This document shows positions 1 through 12,150 of a stretch of 64,000 nucleotides of DNA, piece by piece. The stretch spans positions 8,399,180 through 8,463,179 of the forward strand of contig LNAC01000030.1 in NCBI GenBank assembly GCA_002007465.1, written 5' to 3'. Under the pieces are notes generated by a model, which was given only the letters and a program-made list of their open reading frames with translations, ran no database searches and was not told the origin of the DNA. This DNA comes from Ailurus styani. Its lineage: Eukaryota > Chordata > Mammalia > Carnivora > Ailuridae. Both the position numbers and the translations under genes were made by a program. The stretch's first letter is position 1. Every line of letters starts with the position of its first letter.

Positions 1-100
1 GAGCAGGGAGCCCAATGCGGTCCTCGATCCCAGGACCCTGAGATCATGACCTGAGCCGAAGGCAGAGGCTTTAACCCACTGAGCCACCCAGGCACCCACG
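1..100 (-). mobile_element. CAN SINE (SINEC), cut by the window edge
   Basis: Reverse complement of the SINEC head: it includes CTCGATCCCAGGACCCTGAG and CACTGAGCCACCCAGGCACC in plus-strand reading. The tail portion lies left of base 1. Confidence 0.9.
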
Positions 101-840
101 CCCCCCCTCTTTTTAAAGAAAAATTCTGCAATGTTTTAAAGATACCTTCCAACTTGATATTTTGAGCCAACTTTCATTATCAGATGCTTTTCAGAACTCA
201 TGGTGACTGCAAGCCGCGAATATACTCCAGCACCCTTGGCTCATCCAGAAATGAACTAAGGATGAGTGACTTGCCCGTGGCCCCTTAGTTAATTAGTTGC
301 CATGTGGGGTCCCCTAGGGCAGCATTCTCGGGGGACTAGACAATGGGACGGCCACCAGGTAGGGGCAGAGTGGCGGATGGAGCCACATCTTGGTCTCCTC
401 TGCTTGACTCTCAGGAAGTCCCCTGACTTCATAAGGAATGGGTTCAGCAAATAATCCTTAAGGTCCACGATCTTTATCTCCTGTTAAAACACACTTAACT
501 ATATCAGATGCTCCATTCATTAAAAAAAATAACGCTATGAGTGCCTTCTGGGCACCAGGCCCTGGCCGATCACACACAAATGCAGACACGTGATTCCTGC
601 CTTCCAGGAGCTTCCAGGATCACAAGGGAGAAAAGACATAAACACACGTAACCAGGCAATAAAAGCAGAAGGCGAGAAGCATTCACAAGAGACTTAAAAG
701 CTGTCTGTTCCTTCGCTTGTGCATATTTATGGCGCCTACCTTCCCTTGACTTGTAAAGAGAAAATTGCCTTTCACTGGGAAACTCTACAGTATAGCAAGG
801 AGAATAATTTCTTAAAAGGGTTTTAACCATTTAAACAGTT
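101..840. other. Intergenic, nothing recognised
   Basis: Unique, AT-moderate sequence with no gene, no clear repeat and no strong motif that I can name. Confidence 0.5.
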
Positions 841-1830
841 ATCAAAGTAATTCTGCCCACTGTAAAATTTTGGAAAGTACAGAAAAAAGTAAAGAAGCAC
901 ATACACAAATTTCCCCCAAATTCACCACCAGAGGCAACCCATTCATGGTGTGTTTTCCAGCCTGTCGACTAGGATTTTTCTTTTTTTCTCTAAGATTTAC
1001 AGCTTACTTTCCATTACAAATCTATCACATCCTAAGCATTGCCTACATCTTCTGGAACTCTCGATTATTATAAGGCTATTTGCCTAACGTTTTCCATCCC
1101 ATGGATGCATCATAATTGACTCACTGATTCCCCGGCTGACGGGTGTTTAGGTTGTTTCCAGCTTTCTGTTATCACACCCTTACATCTCACAGTGGGTATC
1201 TCTGTGCGTGCATCTTTGACCGTCATTCAACTTCCACGTTTCGGAGAAAATAATCAGAAATGTGAACCAGAAGTGTGACCCTCTTAAGAGGATGGACACG
1301 TATCACCAGGTTATTTGCTGTCAAGTTTCTACAATTGGCTTAAAACAATTATATGGACAGAGAGTAGGAACATTTTTCAGGCTTTCGATAAATTACACCA
1401 AGTGGCTTGCCAGAAATATCACACTGGTTTACACTCTTCCCCCTGCCACCCACGCCCCCCAGCCCTGGGGCAAATGCCATCTCTGTTCTCCAACTAACAG
1501 GGAGCAGTGTCTTTGCTAACTTCATGGCCTCTTATTTCTATTTGCATTTCTTTGGCCTTTAGACAGATGGAGCATCCCCCCCCACCCCCAAGTCTTTACT
1601 GGCCACTTGTATTTGTTTTTTATTATGTCCTTTGCCTTTTTATCCATAAGCATCTTTGTGTTTTTTTTTATTGATTTTTGTGGGTTCTTCGTAAATTAAG
1701 GGTTCTAACCATCTGTCTGTGGTATTTGCTGCAAACATTCTTTCCAGTTGTTTGTCTTTTAATTTCGCTTGTATTTTTTAATCACACCGGAATTTTTTGT
1801 TTTTTGTAGCACGGATCTGTCAAACATTTC
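841..1830 (-). mobile_element. Old L1M-type LINE fragment (antisense)
   Basis: The plus strand reads as the reverse complement of L1 ORF2/3' sequence. It contains TTTTGGAAAGTACAGAAAAA, then GGTTGTTTCCAGCTTTCTGT, and later AAGGGTTCTAACCATCTGTC and TTGTCTTTTAATTTCGCTTG, in the usual L1 order. Heavily diverged, with no intact frame. Confidence 0.65.
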
Positions 1831-2787
1831 CTCTGTGGTTTCTTCCACAGCTTTGAAGCTCAGAAAGCCCTTCCCTGGGTACAGGGCAGTTGGGGAAGGC
1901 AGTTCCCAGGTGAGGGATACAACGGGTCCTTGACCTGGAGGCCGGAGATGAGGCAACTCTGGGTGCCCGGATTGGACTTGTAGTTTGGGGCCAGATCAGG
2001 GACCCTTTCAAGCCTGTGCTGTAGGGTTCCAGACAGGGGAGCCACTGATAGTGTCCGAGCTGGAAGACAGAGGGGAGGGGCTGCAAGAACAGATTCTGTG
2101 TCTTCAGGACGGTACCTGAACATCGGAACACCTGAGGTCTACCGTGACCAATATGGAACCTATTCTGGAAAGCTCTTATGCCAAGCCCAAAGTTCATAGC
2201 TCAGTGAAACTGGAGAACTCTCTCCTTTTTTGTGTGTCTGCAGCCATTTTGGGATCGGAGGGTGGTGTTTTTGACCTGATCCTGTTACTGTCGGCGCTGG
2301 GAAGGATCTCCCTGGGCCACAGATTTCCCTCTTACTTCACAGCAAAGCGATACTTCCTGCTCTGTTTGCCCACGATGTTGCAACACCTTCTCTCTCCCTC
2401 CCCGGTCCCGCAGTTCCGTGAACCTTGGGAGTAGGCCTTCACTTTTCTGCCTTTAATGTAAACAGTAGTTGCAATAACCAATTCTGCTAGAGAAACCACA
2501 CTTGAGCAATTTGTAAAATCTCTGGGAAGGAGTTCTTCTGGGTGGCCAGATTTTTGGTGAATAAAAAGCTTACTCCTTAGAGGACTATACTGTAGTTTCT
2601 GGTTAGATGCCCCGCAGAAATGTATTTTACCTCTTGGCCCTTTAGTTCATTCCTATGAAAAGACAGTATAATACATTCTTAAAGGAAATACTTAAAGATG
2701 GCAAATGAAATCCTTGAAGATGTAAGGGTGGCCCGGAATCCCTGCCCCCCCAACACAGACATTTCTAGTTGTTTCCATCCTGCCTTC

Positions 2788-2790
<3 letters not shown>
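1831..2790. other. Intergenic, nothing recognised
   Basis: No gene or clearly assignable repeat. Short open frames on both strands lack family resemblance and codon bias. Confidence 0.5.

Positions 2791-2830
<40 letters not shown>
2791..2830 (+). repeat. (TG)20 microsatellite
   Basis: Forty bases of uninterrupted TG dinucleotides, ending before CGCTG. Probably length-polymorphic. Confidence 0.98.
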
Positions 2831-2833
<3 letters not shown>

Positions 2834-2969
2834 TGTAGGACAGAGATCCCTGGACAGGCTCTCCCATGTCACTGACCAGAGCCTGGTCACAGGTGTCTAG
2901 ATTTTACGCTGGATCCTTAGCCAAAAGGCTGAGAAGCGATTGGGTGTCTAGAATTTAAACAGTGTAAAA

Positions 2970-3480
2970 TGGTCATTTTAAAATGCTTCATGTTGAAATA
3001 GGGTGTATATACAGACTAGTAACAAACGCACAGCTTGATGGAATTTTGCACACTAAACGCACCCATGATCTGAATTAAACAGCCCCCAGATCAAGAAGTA
3101 GATGGATATCAGCACCTGGGGACCCCTCCTGATGGGCCCGAGTCGCCAACCTCCCCTTCTCGATGGGAACCTCTACTGTGATAGCATAGATTATTTTTGA
3201 GTGTTATTTTTAAAAGATTTCTGTATTTGTGTATTTATTTATTTATTTAAGTCATCTCTACACCAGATGTGGGGCTTGAACTCACAGCCTTGCGATCGTG
3301 AGTCACGTGCTCCACCAGCTGAGGCAGCCGGGTGCCCCAAGTTTGAGTGTTTTTGACCTCTGTATCAAGAAAATCACAAAGAATGTCCTCTGCTATCTGG
3401 TTTCTTTTGCTCAACACTGAAATTCACCCACATTGTCATATGTTGGGTGTACCAGATGATCCTTCACATTCCTTGTGGCA
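2970..3480 (-). mobile_element. Old L1M 3'-region fragment, split by a SINE
   Basis: Plus-strand text such as GCTTGATGGAATTTTGCACA and CCCCCAGATCAAGAAGTAGA, and after the SINE TCTGGTTTCTTTTGCTCAAC, follows the order of antisense L1M sequence around the 3'UTR. A CAN SINE sits at about 3,209-3,338. Confidence 0.55.
3209..3338 (-). mobile_element. CAN SINE, diverged
   Basis: A/T-rich tail (TTTATTTATTTATTTAAG) then the head in reverse (GGGGCTTGAACTCACAGCCT ... GGTGCCCC). TTGAGTGTTAT/TTGAGTGTTTT flank it as an imperfect target duplication. Older than most copies in the window. Confidence 0.8.
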
Positions 3481-3494
3481 TGGCATTATGGCAT

Positions 3495-4153
3495 TCCGTT
3501 GTGTGGGGCATCATTTACCGCCCTGGAACAAGTTACCCCCAAACATAGTGACTTAAAATGACATTTATTCATGTACTTTAATTTTTTTTTTTTTTGATCA
3601 AAGCATTTCATTGAGGGGCTTTGGAGGAAAAAGGTCAAGGGCCGAGAAGACCATGAGAGCTGACGTTCTTGGCCTGGCCAGGATCTCTCCAACTTCGCAG
3701 ACACCCAACCACAACGTTTACTTTCTAGTCATTTCTGTGGGTTAAGAATTTTGGGAGCAGCTCAGTTGGGCTTTTCTACCTCAGAGTCTTTCATGAGGTT
3801 GCACTTGAAATGTCAGGCAGGGCCGTGTAGTCTGAGGGCTTGAAGGGGGCTCTGGGGTCTCCGTTCCCAAGATGGCACACTCCCATGGCCGTTGGCGGGA
3901 GGCCTCAGTGCCTCTCCATCCAGGCCTCTCTGTGGTGCTGCTTGCGTTTCTTCATGACATGGCGGCCGGTTTACCCCTGAAGGAGCCATCAAGAGCCTGA
4001 GGTGGAAGCTGCAACATCTTTCACGACCTCTCCTTGAGGTCGCTGCCCCTGTAGCCCACTGATCACCAAGCCAGCCCTACTCAGCATGAGACGGGGCCTC
4101 ACAAGCGTGTGACTAGAAGGAGGCAGGGCCTTTGTGGGGGCTGGCTACCACAT
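3495..4153 (+). mobile_element. MLT2-type (ERVL) solo LTR, interrupted
   Basis: The sequence runs from a degenerate start, ACAAGTTACCCCCAAACATA with GTGACTTAAAATGACATTTA, through TCATTTCTGTGGGTTAAGAA, TTTCATGAGGTTGCACTTGA and a CATGGCCGTTGGCGGGAGGC segment to the characteristic end GGGGCTGGCTACCACA. This order matches my memory of MLT2-family LTRs. It is broken at about 3,582-3,716 by a short A-tailed insertion on the opposite strand. There is no coding content and no internal proviral region nearby. Confidence 0.65.
3582..3716 (-). mobile_element. Short 3'-end retrocopy of an unidentified transcript, inside the MLT2 LTR
   Basis: A T run on the plus strand at about 3,582-3,595 (an A tail on minus) is followed by about 120 bp of non-repeat sequence, after which the MLT2 LTR resumes. 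AAAGTA-like bases flank both sides as a weak target duplication. I do not recognise the source transcript, and no long reading frame is present. Confidence 0.45.
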
Positions 4154-4176
4154 ATGGAGAAACTATTTCCCCATTG

Positions 4177-5072
<896 letters not shown>

Positions 5073-5204
5073 TTATATGGTATTTGCTGTTGTGGTTAAT
5101 AGTGACACACAACTCTTTATGCCTACAGCTTTCTAATTCTGCTGAAGTAGTTCTTAGAAATATATCCTTGGGAATGGAATTCCTGAGTCAAAAGACTACC
5201 TCAA

Positions 5205-5345
5205 GGAAGGGCAGCCTTTCTGTGCCTCAGTATATACACCTGTAAAATGGGGGTCATAACACCAAACGCCCAGGCTGGTTGTGAAGATGACAGGGATCAT
5301 GGAAGCAGCATTCCTAGCACCTCATGAAGTAGGCACCTGACAGAT
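5205..5345 (+). mobile_element. MIR element
   Basis: Core order TGTGCCTCAG ... ACCTGTAAAATGGGGGTCAT ... GGTTGTGAAGATGACAGGGA ... TAGCACCTCATGAAGTAGGC, as in the MIR core and 3' half. Confidence 0.65.
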
Positions 5346-5479
5346 ATTGGTTCTCTGGCTGTCTCCCTCTCCCATGTCCTCTTCTTAGTTGAGCAAGTGT
5401 CACATGGTTTACGCTCACTGGCTGAAATACGTCCCGTGATACGTCCTTGGTTCCTCCTGGAGAAAAAAAAAAGTCCGGT

Positions 5480-5660
5480 ATTCTTTGCCTAATTATAATA
5501 GTGATACATGTTTACCAAATAAAAATTTGGAAAGTGTGGGAAAGTACAAAGAAGGAAATAAACATTACCCACAGTTTCACGCCTCAGATCTGCCCTGCAA
5601 ACATCTGGGTGTGTCTCCTCCGGGTGTTGGGCCACTTCTTATTCTCAGAATTCTAAGGTG
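5480..5660 (-). mobile_element. Old L1M-type fragment
   Basis: AAATTTGGAAAGTGTGGGAA followed by TACAAAGAAGGAAATAAACA and ACCCACAGTTTCAC, the same antisense L1 3' text as at 841-900. Short and diverged. Confidence 0.5.
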
Positions 5661-6267
5661 TGGCTCTGGGGCAGTGTGACACCTCTGTCCAGGCCCCAGT
5701 GACGCTGAGGATGGGGGTGCGTGGGAGCCATGGGGTGTCCTGGAGACGACCTCCCCTTTGGGAGGGAGGCCCTTGGGACTCAAGGCTCCGTCCTCGCAGA
5801 AAGCAAGACCGGGAAGGCCTGGACAACAGGACAGGGCTTTATTCTCCTCGCTTGCCCAGAAAGGCCTGGCCAAACTCGTCCAGACGTGGGACCTTCCCTG
5901 TCTCTGGGCCTCAGTTCCCTCATTTGTCGAAGGAGCAGAAGGGCCTTGATTTTCAGGACTAACATTGTGTGGCTCCAGAGGGGTGTGGGAAGGAGAAAGG
6001 GCCTTGGAGTTTGCAGGGCCTTACCCAGAGTACACCCTCTTTATTTCTCTGGTGCCCTCACTGCCTCCCTCTTAGAAAAGAAGAGGATGAACCTCCTACC
6101 AGCCTCGGTTGCGTTAGTACCTGGGCCAACTCGGGTAGGCCTCCTCGGCTGCTCTTAGAGTATTTGAGTCGGGCACAGAAGCCTCTGGGAGCTTTGGGAG
6201 CGTTAGAGCAATGCATGAAGAGGCCTCCGAGGGGATATCAACAACTTGTGGCACCGTTGCTGGAGAG
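5661..6267. other. Intergenic, no gene
   Basis: GC-moderate unique sequence. A MIR-like scrap with CTGGGCCTCAGTTCCCTCAT lies near 5,900. The overlapping open frames here have no domain or splice support. Confidence 0.5.
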
Positions 6268-6465
6268 GGACTGCTCAGGTTCGGATCCCAGCTCCACCAC
6301 TTCCTGGCTGTGTGACCTCGGACAAGTTACCTAACGTCTCTGTGCCTCCCTCCTCTCTAAATTGGGAAAGATGATGGGAAAAAATGTGTGGATTAAATGC
6401 GTTAATAGGTATGAGGACCTTAGAACAACATCTGACACATAGTAGGAGCCACGTGAGTGTTAGAC
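6268..6465 (+). mobile_element. MIR element
   Basis: Nearly complete MIR core: GGTTCGGATCCCAGCTCCAC, TTCCTGGCTGTGTGACCTCG, TAACGTCTCTGTGCCTCC, GATTAAATGCGTTAATAGGT and CACATAGTAGGAGCCACGTG in the right order. Confidence 0.85.
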
Positions 6466-6589
6466 GGCCTGGCTGTGCTGCCAAAATGCAGTGAGGGCTC
6501 CGAGGTGTGCGCTTGAGAATTGTGATCAGATTCCAAAAATACACATGTGTTTGACGTGAAAGTGAAAGTTTCTCTTCCTCCACCTACTC

Positions 6590-6860
6590 TCACTCTCCTA
6601 AAGTAACCACTGTGAACAGTGCAGTGGGCCACCTTCCAGATCTTTCTCTAGGCACGCACGACGATCATATGTATCTACTGTTTTCTTTTAAAAACAACAA
6701 ATCCTGCAGGTTTCTCTACAACTTGCTTTCTCACTTGGAGTGACATAGGCCTGCCTTCGTGTCCAAGCGTGCTGATACACAGCCGTTCAACTTAGGCCTC
6801 CAATCCTCTACTCATGGACAATTATGTGATTTCCAGTTTCTTCAACTATACAAAATGCAG
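6590..6860 (-). mobile_element. Old L1M-type fragment
   Basis: AAGTAACCACTGTGAACAGT, CTCTACAACTTGCTTTCTCA and later CAACTATACAAAATGCAG follow antisense L1 3'-region order. Diverged. Confidence 0.5.
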
Positions 6861-7137
6861 GGAGGACTTTCTTACTCCAAAAGGAGGACCCCAAGGGGGA
6901 GGGGGAGGGGGACAGAGTTGTGCATCGTCTGGGAGGACCGAGTCAGAGGTGGTGATGATCTGCCCTTCTGGGTCCTGGGTTCTGAGTGGCTCTAACATGT
7001 CGCCCAGGGGGGACACTCCCCACATGCCCGAAGCCGGCAAAGACCGGCCCAGGAGGGTCTCTCTCAGAAAGGAAGACGATAGAGCAGGCGGCGGGGTGGA
7101 CAGAGAGAACTCAGCTGACCCTGGGGCTCCATTCTCA

Positions 7138-7810
7138 CCGTGTCCTTACAAAAATTATGAATGAAATGAAAATATTTCATAATGTTTATCATGGAAACTG
7201 TCAAATGTACAGAAGAGATGCCAGAATAGTCCAACAGGGGCCCCTGGGTGGCTCAGTTGGCTGAGTATCCAACTCTTGGTCTCGGCTCAGGCCACGATCT
7301 TGGGATTGTGGGATCGAGCCCCGCGTCGAGCTCTGCACTCATTTCAGAGTCTGCTTGGGATTCCGTCTCCCTCTGCCCCTCCCCCTGCTTCTGCGTGTGT
7401 TCTCTCGTTCTCTCAAATAAATAAATAAAATCTAAAAAAAAAAAAAGAATAGTCCAACATATATCTCCATACCTACTCCCTGGATATAATAGCTGTTAAC
7501 ACTTGGCCATATTTGTTTGCTTATGTGCATTACTTCTCCATATCTATATTTCTCTATATCCGTATGTACATCTGTATCTATATATTTTCTCCGAAACATT
7601 TCAAAGGAAGTTGCAAACGTCATGATGCATCATCCCTAAATAATCCAGCCTTCATCTCCTAAGAATCTGGACATTCTCCTACATAATTCGAAGCCTGAGA
7701 AAATTAACTATCATGTTCTAATCTCATCTCATAATATAAACTGATTTTCAGATTCCCCAAGCTGTCTGCCAAATATATAGATACAGTTTTACAAACCAAT
7801 GGATCATGTT
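7138..7810 (-). mobile_element. Old L1-like fragment with nested SINE
   Basis: ATGGAAACTGTCAAATGTAC, TATATCTCCATACCTACTCC, ATTTCAAAGGAAGTTGCAAA, CCTAAGAATCTGGACATTCT and AGCCTGAGAAAATTAACTAT occur in the order seen in old L1 3' regions. Interrupted by the CAN SINE at 7237-7445. Confidence 0.5.
7237..7445 (+). mobile_element. CAN SINE with perfect target duplication
   Basis: Starts GGGGCCCCTGGGTGGCTCAG, with B box GATCGAGCC and tail AAATAAATAAATAAAATCTA plus an A run. The 14-base repeat AGAATAGTCCAACA lies at 7223-7236 and 7446-7459. Confidence 0.97.
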
Positions 7811-10100
7811 CGCTTCCCGCTGGGGCCTGTCAGGTAGAGACACTGCCGTTCCTGCAGCCTACATGGACTGTGGAGGTGCTGGGCTGGGTGGCGGGCGCTG
7901 GAGACAGGCACTTTCTTATTATAGAGGGATGGGGAGACTTCCATTGGCCACCACCTTCTCAGGAGGGCTGAGCTGTGGCTGGAGTGGCAGGACTCGGCAG
8001 ACACTGATTCAGGTCCTGGGAGCAGCTGAGGCTGGGGCAAGCTCAGCCAAGGATCCACAGGCACCTGCTGCTGTGTGTGTGACCCTTTGGGTCAGATTAG
8101 AAAATGTGTCTCTTGTGGGCACTGCTCACATGCCGGTGCACCTGGCAGAGCGACAGAGTCAGCTGGAACTTCAGCTCCAATTCCAGCCATAGCACTTTGT
8201 GCAGTGTACGAGCTGTGCAACTGCCTGTGGCGGCCCTGACTGGGAGGGGTATAATTTGGCTAGCGAGGGAGGGCAGAGGGACACTGTGGCCTGAGAGCAG
8301 GCAGGGTGGTGGTTAACAGCAGGCTCTCCACCTCAAGGCAAAGGCAGTAACAGCTGGCGTTTATCGAGTGTTCACTCTGTGTGGAGCCCAGTGCTGAGGG
8401 CTGTATGGAGAGCTCTTGTATTTTCTTCATGTCCCCTGTGGAGGAGGTGCCAGCATTGCCCTCACTTTAGGGATGAGAAGACAGGCTCAGAGAGGTCCAG
8501 TTACGTGCTCAAGTTTACACAGCTCATCAGGGGCTGAGTCAGGGTTCCATTCTGGGTCTTCCGGCTCTTGGGATTAAGCCTGAAGAACTGTGTCCCATGA
8601 TGCAATTGTCGTGGGCCCGGGAGCCTCATTCAGGGGATGCCAGGGCTGCGGGGATCGCGTGTAGAAGGTCTGAGGCGGGAGCTGAGCAGTCGGTCCTTCC
8701 ACCTCCCCCTGGGGTATACCGGATGTGCCCCCCATCCCGCCCCCTCGAGAACCACTGGGGGGCAAGAGCACCTGCAAATGCAGCCACTGTCACTACTGGG
8801 GGCTGCTTGCCGGCCTAAGTCCCCAAGGCAGAAGTCGAGTCACCTGAAGGCTAAAGGAGGGCCAGGAGGACATCGGGACTTTGTGACTCAGGCAATACAG
8901 GGCCCAGTCTCGTCACTCCCTGTCCCTGCAGCATCAGACACAGGGGAAGCCTGGCAGAAGGAGGTGTGGTTGGGTGGGGCCCACGTGGGCACCCAGTCAT
9001 CCTGATCACCCTGCCAGCTGAGCGGCCTGGGATGGGCTGGGGAGCCAGACTCGCCCCCGGCTCCCCCTACCCTGGCCATGACCATGGGCTTGGGCCTGGA
9101 GGAGCTACAGGAGTTGACAGCCGAGTCAGGGGATCCTGAAGCCTCTGGCTCGTGTTCCTGAAAGAAGAAGGCAAGGGTGGTCTGGGAGCAGGTTCTGAGG
9201 TCACGCCCCCAGGCCATCCCTCAGACAATGGGCAATTGCCGCACCCCTGCCCAGATGTTGGCCCACGTTCTGCGGGCTCAGACTGGCACTCCCTTCTGGT
9301 GGAACTCATTGTTAACTGTGACAAACTCACTAAGAGGCTCCGCAGTTGGGATGGGTGGGAGCTCGAAAGGGCTGGGGCATCTGCCAGATTACCTTTGTCC
9401 GGGACAAACGTCTCGCTGCAGCCCACATCAGAACTCAGGGCGGTTTCTCATGTTTTCTGCAACTGGGCCTGAAAGAAATCAGGCAGGGCTTCAAGGAGAT
9501 CAGGCAGCATACCAAAAAGACACTTAGACCGTGCCTCCTTCTGGCTTGTTTGTTTGGAGGGTGAGGCACTTTGCAAAAATTCTTGGCCATGGCCCCCAGC
9601 TATGGAAGCTTGGAGGTGAGGAGGGGGTGGCCGTGGGTGGAGGGAGCGCGGCTGGAAAGCATGGTGGATGGTGTCAGTCTGAGCCAGAGATCTGTGTGGA
9701 GAGGGGGCCCCCAGACACCCCCAGAGGAAACTGAGGCTTGGAGTGGCTCAGAGTCACACAGTTCAAGGCAAGGCACTACTGAGTGGACACGAGGCGTCTC
9801 CCCAGGCCACCTTCCACCCCTCCTCCTGGCGACAGAACCCGCATTGCTCAGCAGTGGACGCGCTGTCCCCATCGTCCTTGCTGTTCACGCAGCTCTAGTC
9901 TCCCTTCCTGACTGCCAGTCTGGGTGGCCCGTCGTGACACTGGCTCCCTCAATTGCGTGAGGCCTAACCCTATAGCAGCCCCTTACCCTCGGCTGCTCCC
10001 TGACCACTCCTGCCCCGGCTTCCTCATTCCTTTTCCCTTCCCATCTCCTTGACACAGGCCCTCCCAAGGTCACTGCCAATGATAAAAAGAAAAATAATGC
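7811..10100. other. Intergenic, mostly unique
   Basis: No gene. A MIR is annotated at 8340-8575; a short MIR-like scrap occurs near 9,730-9,850. The rest is GC-rich unique sequence with many chance open frames. Confidence 0.5.
8340..8575 (-). mobile_element. MIR element
   Basis: Reverse MIR text: TTTAGGGATGAGAAGACAGG, CTCAGAGAGGTCCAGTTACG, TTACACAGCTCATCAGGG, preceded by TTTATCGAGTGTTCACTCTG. Confidence 0.75.
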
Positions 10101-10288
10101 CAGGGCTCCTGGGCGGCTCACCTGGTTGAACATCTGACTCTTGGTTTTGGCTCAGGTCACGATCTCAGGGTCGTGAAATCGAGCCCCGAACTGGGCTCCA
10201 TCCTGGCTGTGGATCCTGCTTAAGATTCTCCCTCCCCCTCTGCCCCTTGCTCCCAAACAAAACCAAACAAGCAAAAAGGAAAAATAAA
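10101..10288 (+). mobile_element. CAN SINE, moderately diverged
   Basis: GGGCTCCTGGGCGGCTCACC head, CAGGTCACGATCTCAGGGTC, B box AATCGAGCCCC, CCTCTGCCCCTTGC body and CAAACAAAACCAAACAAGC tail. AAAAAGAAAAATAA (about 10,084) and AAAAAGGAAAAATAA (about 10,273) may be the target duplication. Confidence 0.9.
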
Positions 10289-10491
10289 TCCTCCCATTTA
10301 CCTGGACTGCATCAGGCTAAGTGCTTACGAGCATCACGGGGCCCTCCCACAGCTCCATGTGTGGCGAGAAACCATCTCTTACTTCAGCCCATGGGGAGGG
10401 GGGATCCTGCAGTTTTGAAGAACATGGGGGACCTTTCGAAGCTCCCTCCACCCGCCCAAAGAAAAAGAAATGAAAAGTCGTGCGTGTGTAA

Positions 10492-10530
10492 ATGAGTGTG
10501 CGTGTGCGTGCGTGTGTGTGTGCATGAGAG
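10492..10530 (+). repeat. Imperfect (TG)n with CG steps
   Basis: Alternating GT with CG interruptions, followed by CATGAGAGAGAGA. Imperfect microsatellite. Confidence 0.85.
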
Positions 10531-10770
10531 AGAGACTATGTCTTGTACCAGATGCTCCCACGCCCGAGGAGGGGACCGTGGGGGACAGGCAGTGAGCCCC
10601 GGGCTCCCTGCAGGTGACCGCGACAGTGGCAGTCTCTCCCTCACTGCCCGCGGTCCCAGCCCACGGAAGGCTCTACCTGAGAGGACTCCTCGGGGGATGG
10701 TTCCAGATCTCTACCTTGCAGGGTTTGCTTTTTCCCCCAATGCCTTTTTTCCCAGCATGGCTCTCTTTCT

Positions 10771-10862
10771 GTGTGTGTGTATGTGCGTGTGTGTGCGCAC
10801 GCGTGTGTACGTAGCCGTGCGCATGCGTGCGTGTGTAAGTGCACGCACTTGCACGTGCATTC
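10771..10862 (+). repeat. TG/CG alternating tract with Z-DNA potential
   Basis: About 90 bases of near-continuous purine-pyrimidine alternation, rich in GTGTGC, CGCACGCG, GTGCGCATGCGTGCGTG and GCACGTGCA. It contains more CpG steps than an ordinary (TG)n. Confidence 0.85.
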
Positions 10863-11644
10863 TTCCCGGTCCTTCTCCGATCGCCTGCGTCTCCCCTGAC
10901 TCGGTCCCCAAGACTTTCCGGAGTCGTCCTCGTTAGCGGCCCATGTGACCCCTCGTGTGAGGGGATTTAGTGCCTCTCGTAAAACTGCACTTCACCTTGT
11001 TTTCTTCTCTCCCCTCTCTTCTCAGCCCCTTGGCTGCCTAGCCTGCGTCCCTTCCCTGTGTTTGGCCAGATATAGAAAATAACGCATCCACTGTGCAGGA
11101 GGAAATGACCCTTGGGCCCGGGGGCTTTTTTAATGGGGCCTGAGAGCTGCTGACAGCTCCACGCTTCCCCTGTCTGACCCTTTCCCAATCTGAGGGCCGG
11201 GGCACCTGTGCTGGGTCCCGGGCACTTCTGGGGTCGCCAAGCCCCATGGTTTCTCATCCGGCTTCACCCTGCCTCCCCTCTGCCTGTGGACTTCCTCTGG
11301 CTCTGGGTTTTTTCTTTATAGTAACGGGAGAAGTGTGTGTTTGCCTCTAAAGCTATAAGCAGTCTAGACCGACGATCTGCCTCTCTTCTCGTCCGAATCT
11401 GTCTCCCCGCAGGACCCTGGGGACTGGCAAGTCTGGTCTGGGAGCAACTGTCCATTTCTCGGGCCCCCTTTCTAGAATGTCAGGCCGCTGCTGGACTCTC
11501 TATGCCACAACAGGGGGCCTGTCCTTCTCACCGGCTGAATGAAGGAGTGAATGAATGAACGAAAAGAAGGAAGCTATGCTGGGCGGTCTGTCCCCAAGTG
11601 GGCCATTGGTCCCAGAAGATGTGGCTTCAGCTGTCCTGGTGTTG

Positions 11645-11755
11645 GCAGATCCTGCTTTGGGGATGTGGCTCCGCTCCTTCCTCCCGTGTGACCTCGGGCA
11701 GGTGTCTTTACCTTTCGGAGCTTTAATTTGTCCCTTTATTTGCAGTGTTTTATTA
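11645..11755 (+). mobile_element. MIR fragment
   Basis: CTTCCTCCCGTGTGACCTCG, GGCAGGTGTCTTTACCTTTC, then TTAATTTGTCCC: the MIR A/B-side core, diverged. Confidence 0.55.
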
Positions 11756-11835
11756 TTATTTTTTGGTAACAGAAATGTACTGGGGTTCTACTTTTGTATT
11801 GAAAATATATACATATAAATAAAATAACATTAATA

Positions 11836-12022
11836 GGGTGGCTCAGTGGGTTAAGCCTCTGCCTTCAGCTCAGGTCATGATCTCAGGGTCCTGGGATCGA
11901 GGCCCGCATCAGGCTCTCTGCTCGGCAGGGAGCCTGCTTCCTCCTCTCTCTGCCTGCCTCTCTGCCTACTTGTGATCTCTCTCTTTCTGTCAAATAAATA
12001 AGTGAAATCTTTAAAAAAATAT
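11836..12022 (+). mobile_element. CAN SINE, slightly 5'-truncated
   Basis: Starts GGGTGGCTCAGTGGGTTAAG without the GGGCGCCT cap. Complete B box, CTCTCTGCCTACTTGTGATC body and AAATAAATAAG tail. ATAACATTAATA (11,824-11,835) and ATAGCATTAATA after the tail form an imperfect target duplication. Confidence 0.95.
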
Positions 12023-12039
12023 AGCATTAATAATAGTCT

Positions 12040-12150
12040 CCATGGAGTGAACTCTGTAGCAGGCTGTGAGGATGATAAAGATGTCCATTTTACAGATGAG
12101 GAAGCCGAAGCCTGAGAGGCAAGTGGCCCAGCTCCCACGCAGACGGTGGA
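12040..12150 (-). mobile_element. MIR fragment
   Basis: CATTTTACAGATGAGGAAGC then CTGAGAGGCAAGTGGCCCAG: the reverse MIR core. Confidence 0.6.

Larger units (their letters stand above)
10289..11640. other. Intergenic, with TG/CG alternating tracts
   Basis: No gene. Two purine-pyrimidine alternating tracts are annotated separately. The rest is unique. The open frames rich in His-Thr or Cys-Val are translations of the TG repeats. Confidence 0.6.

Noticed and set aside
7237..7340. Possible tRNA gene (A and B box sequence)
   Set aside because: The promoter boxes belong to the tRNA-derived SINE head; no cloverleaf with a proper acceptor stem is present. The same holds for the other SINEs.
10379..10911. 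Short ORFs rich in His-Thr or Cys-Val
   Set aside because: Direct translations of (TG)n/(CA)n tracts.
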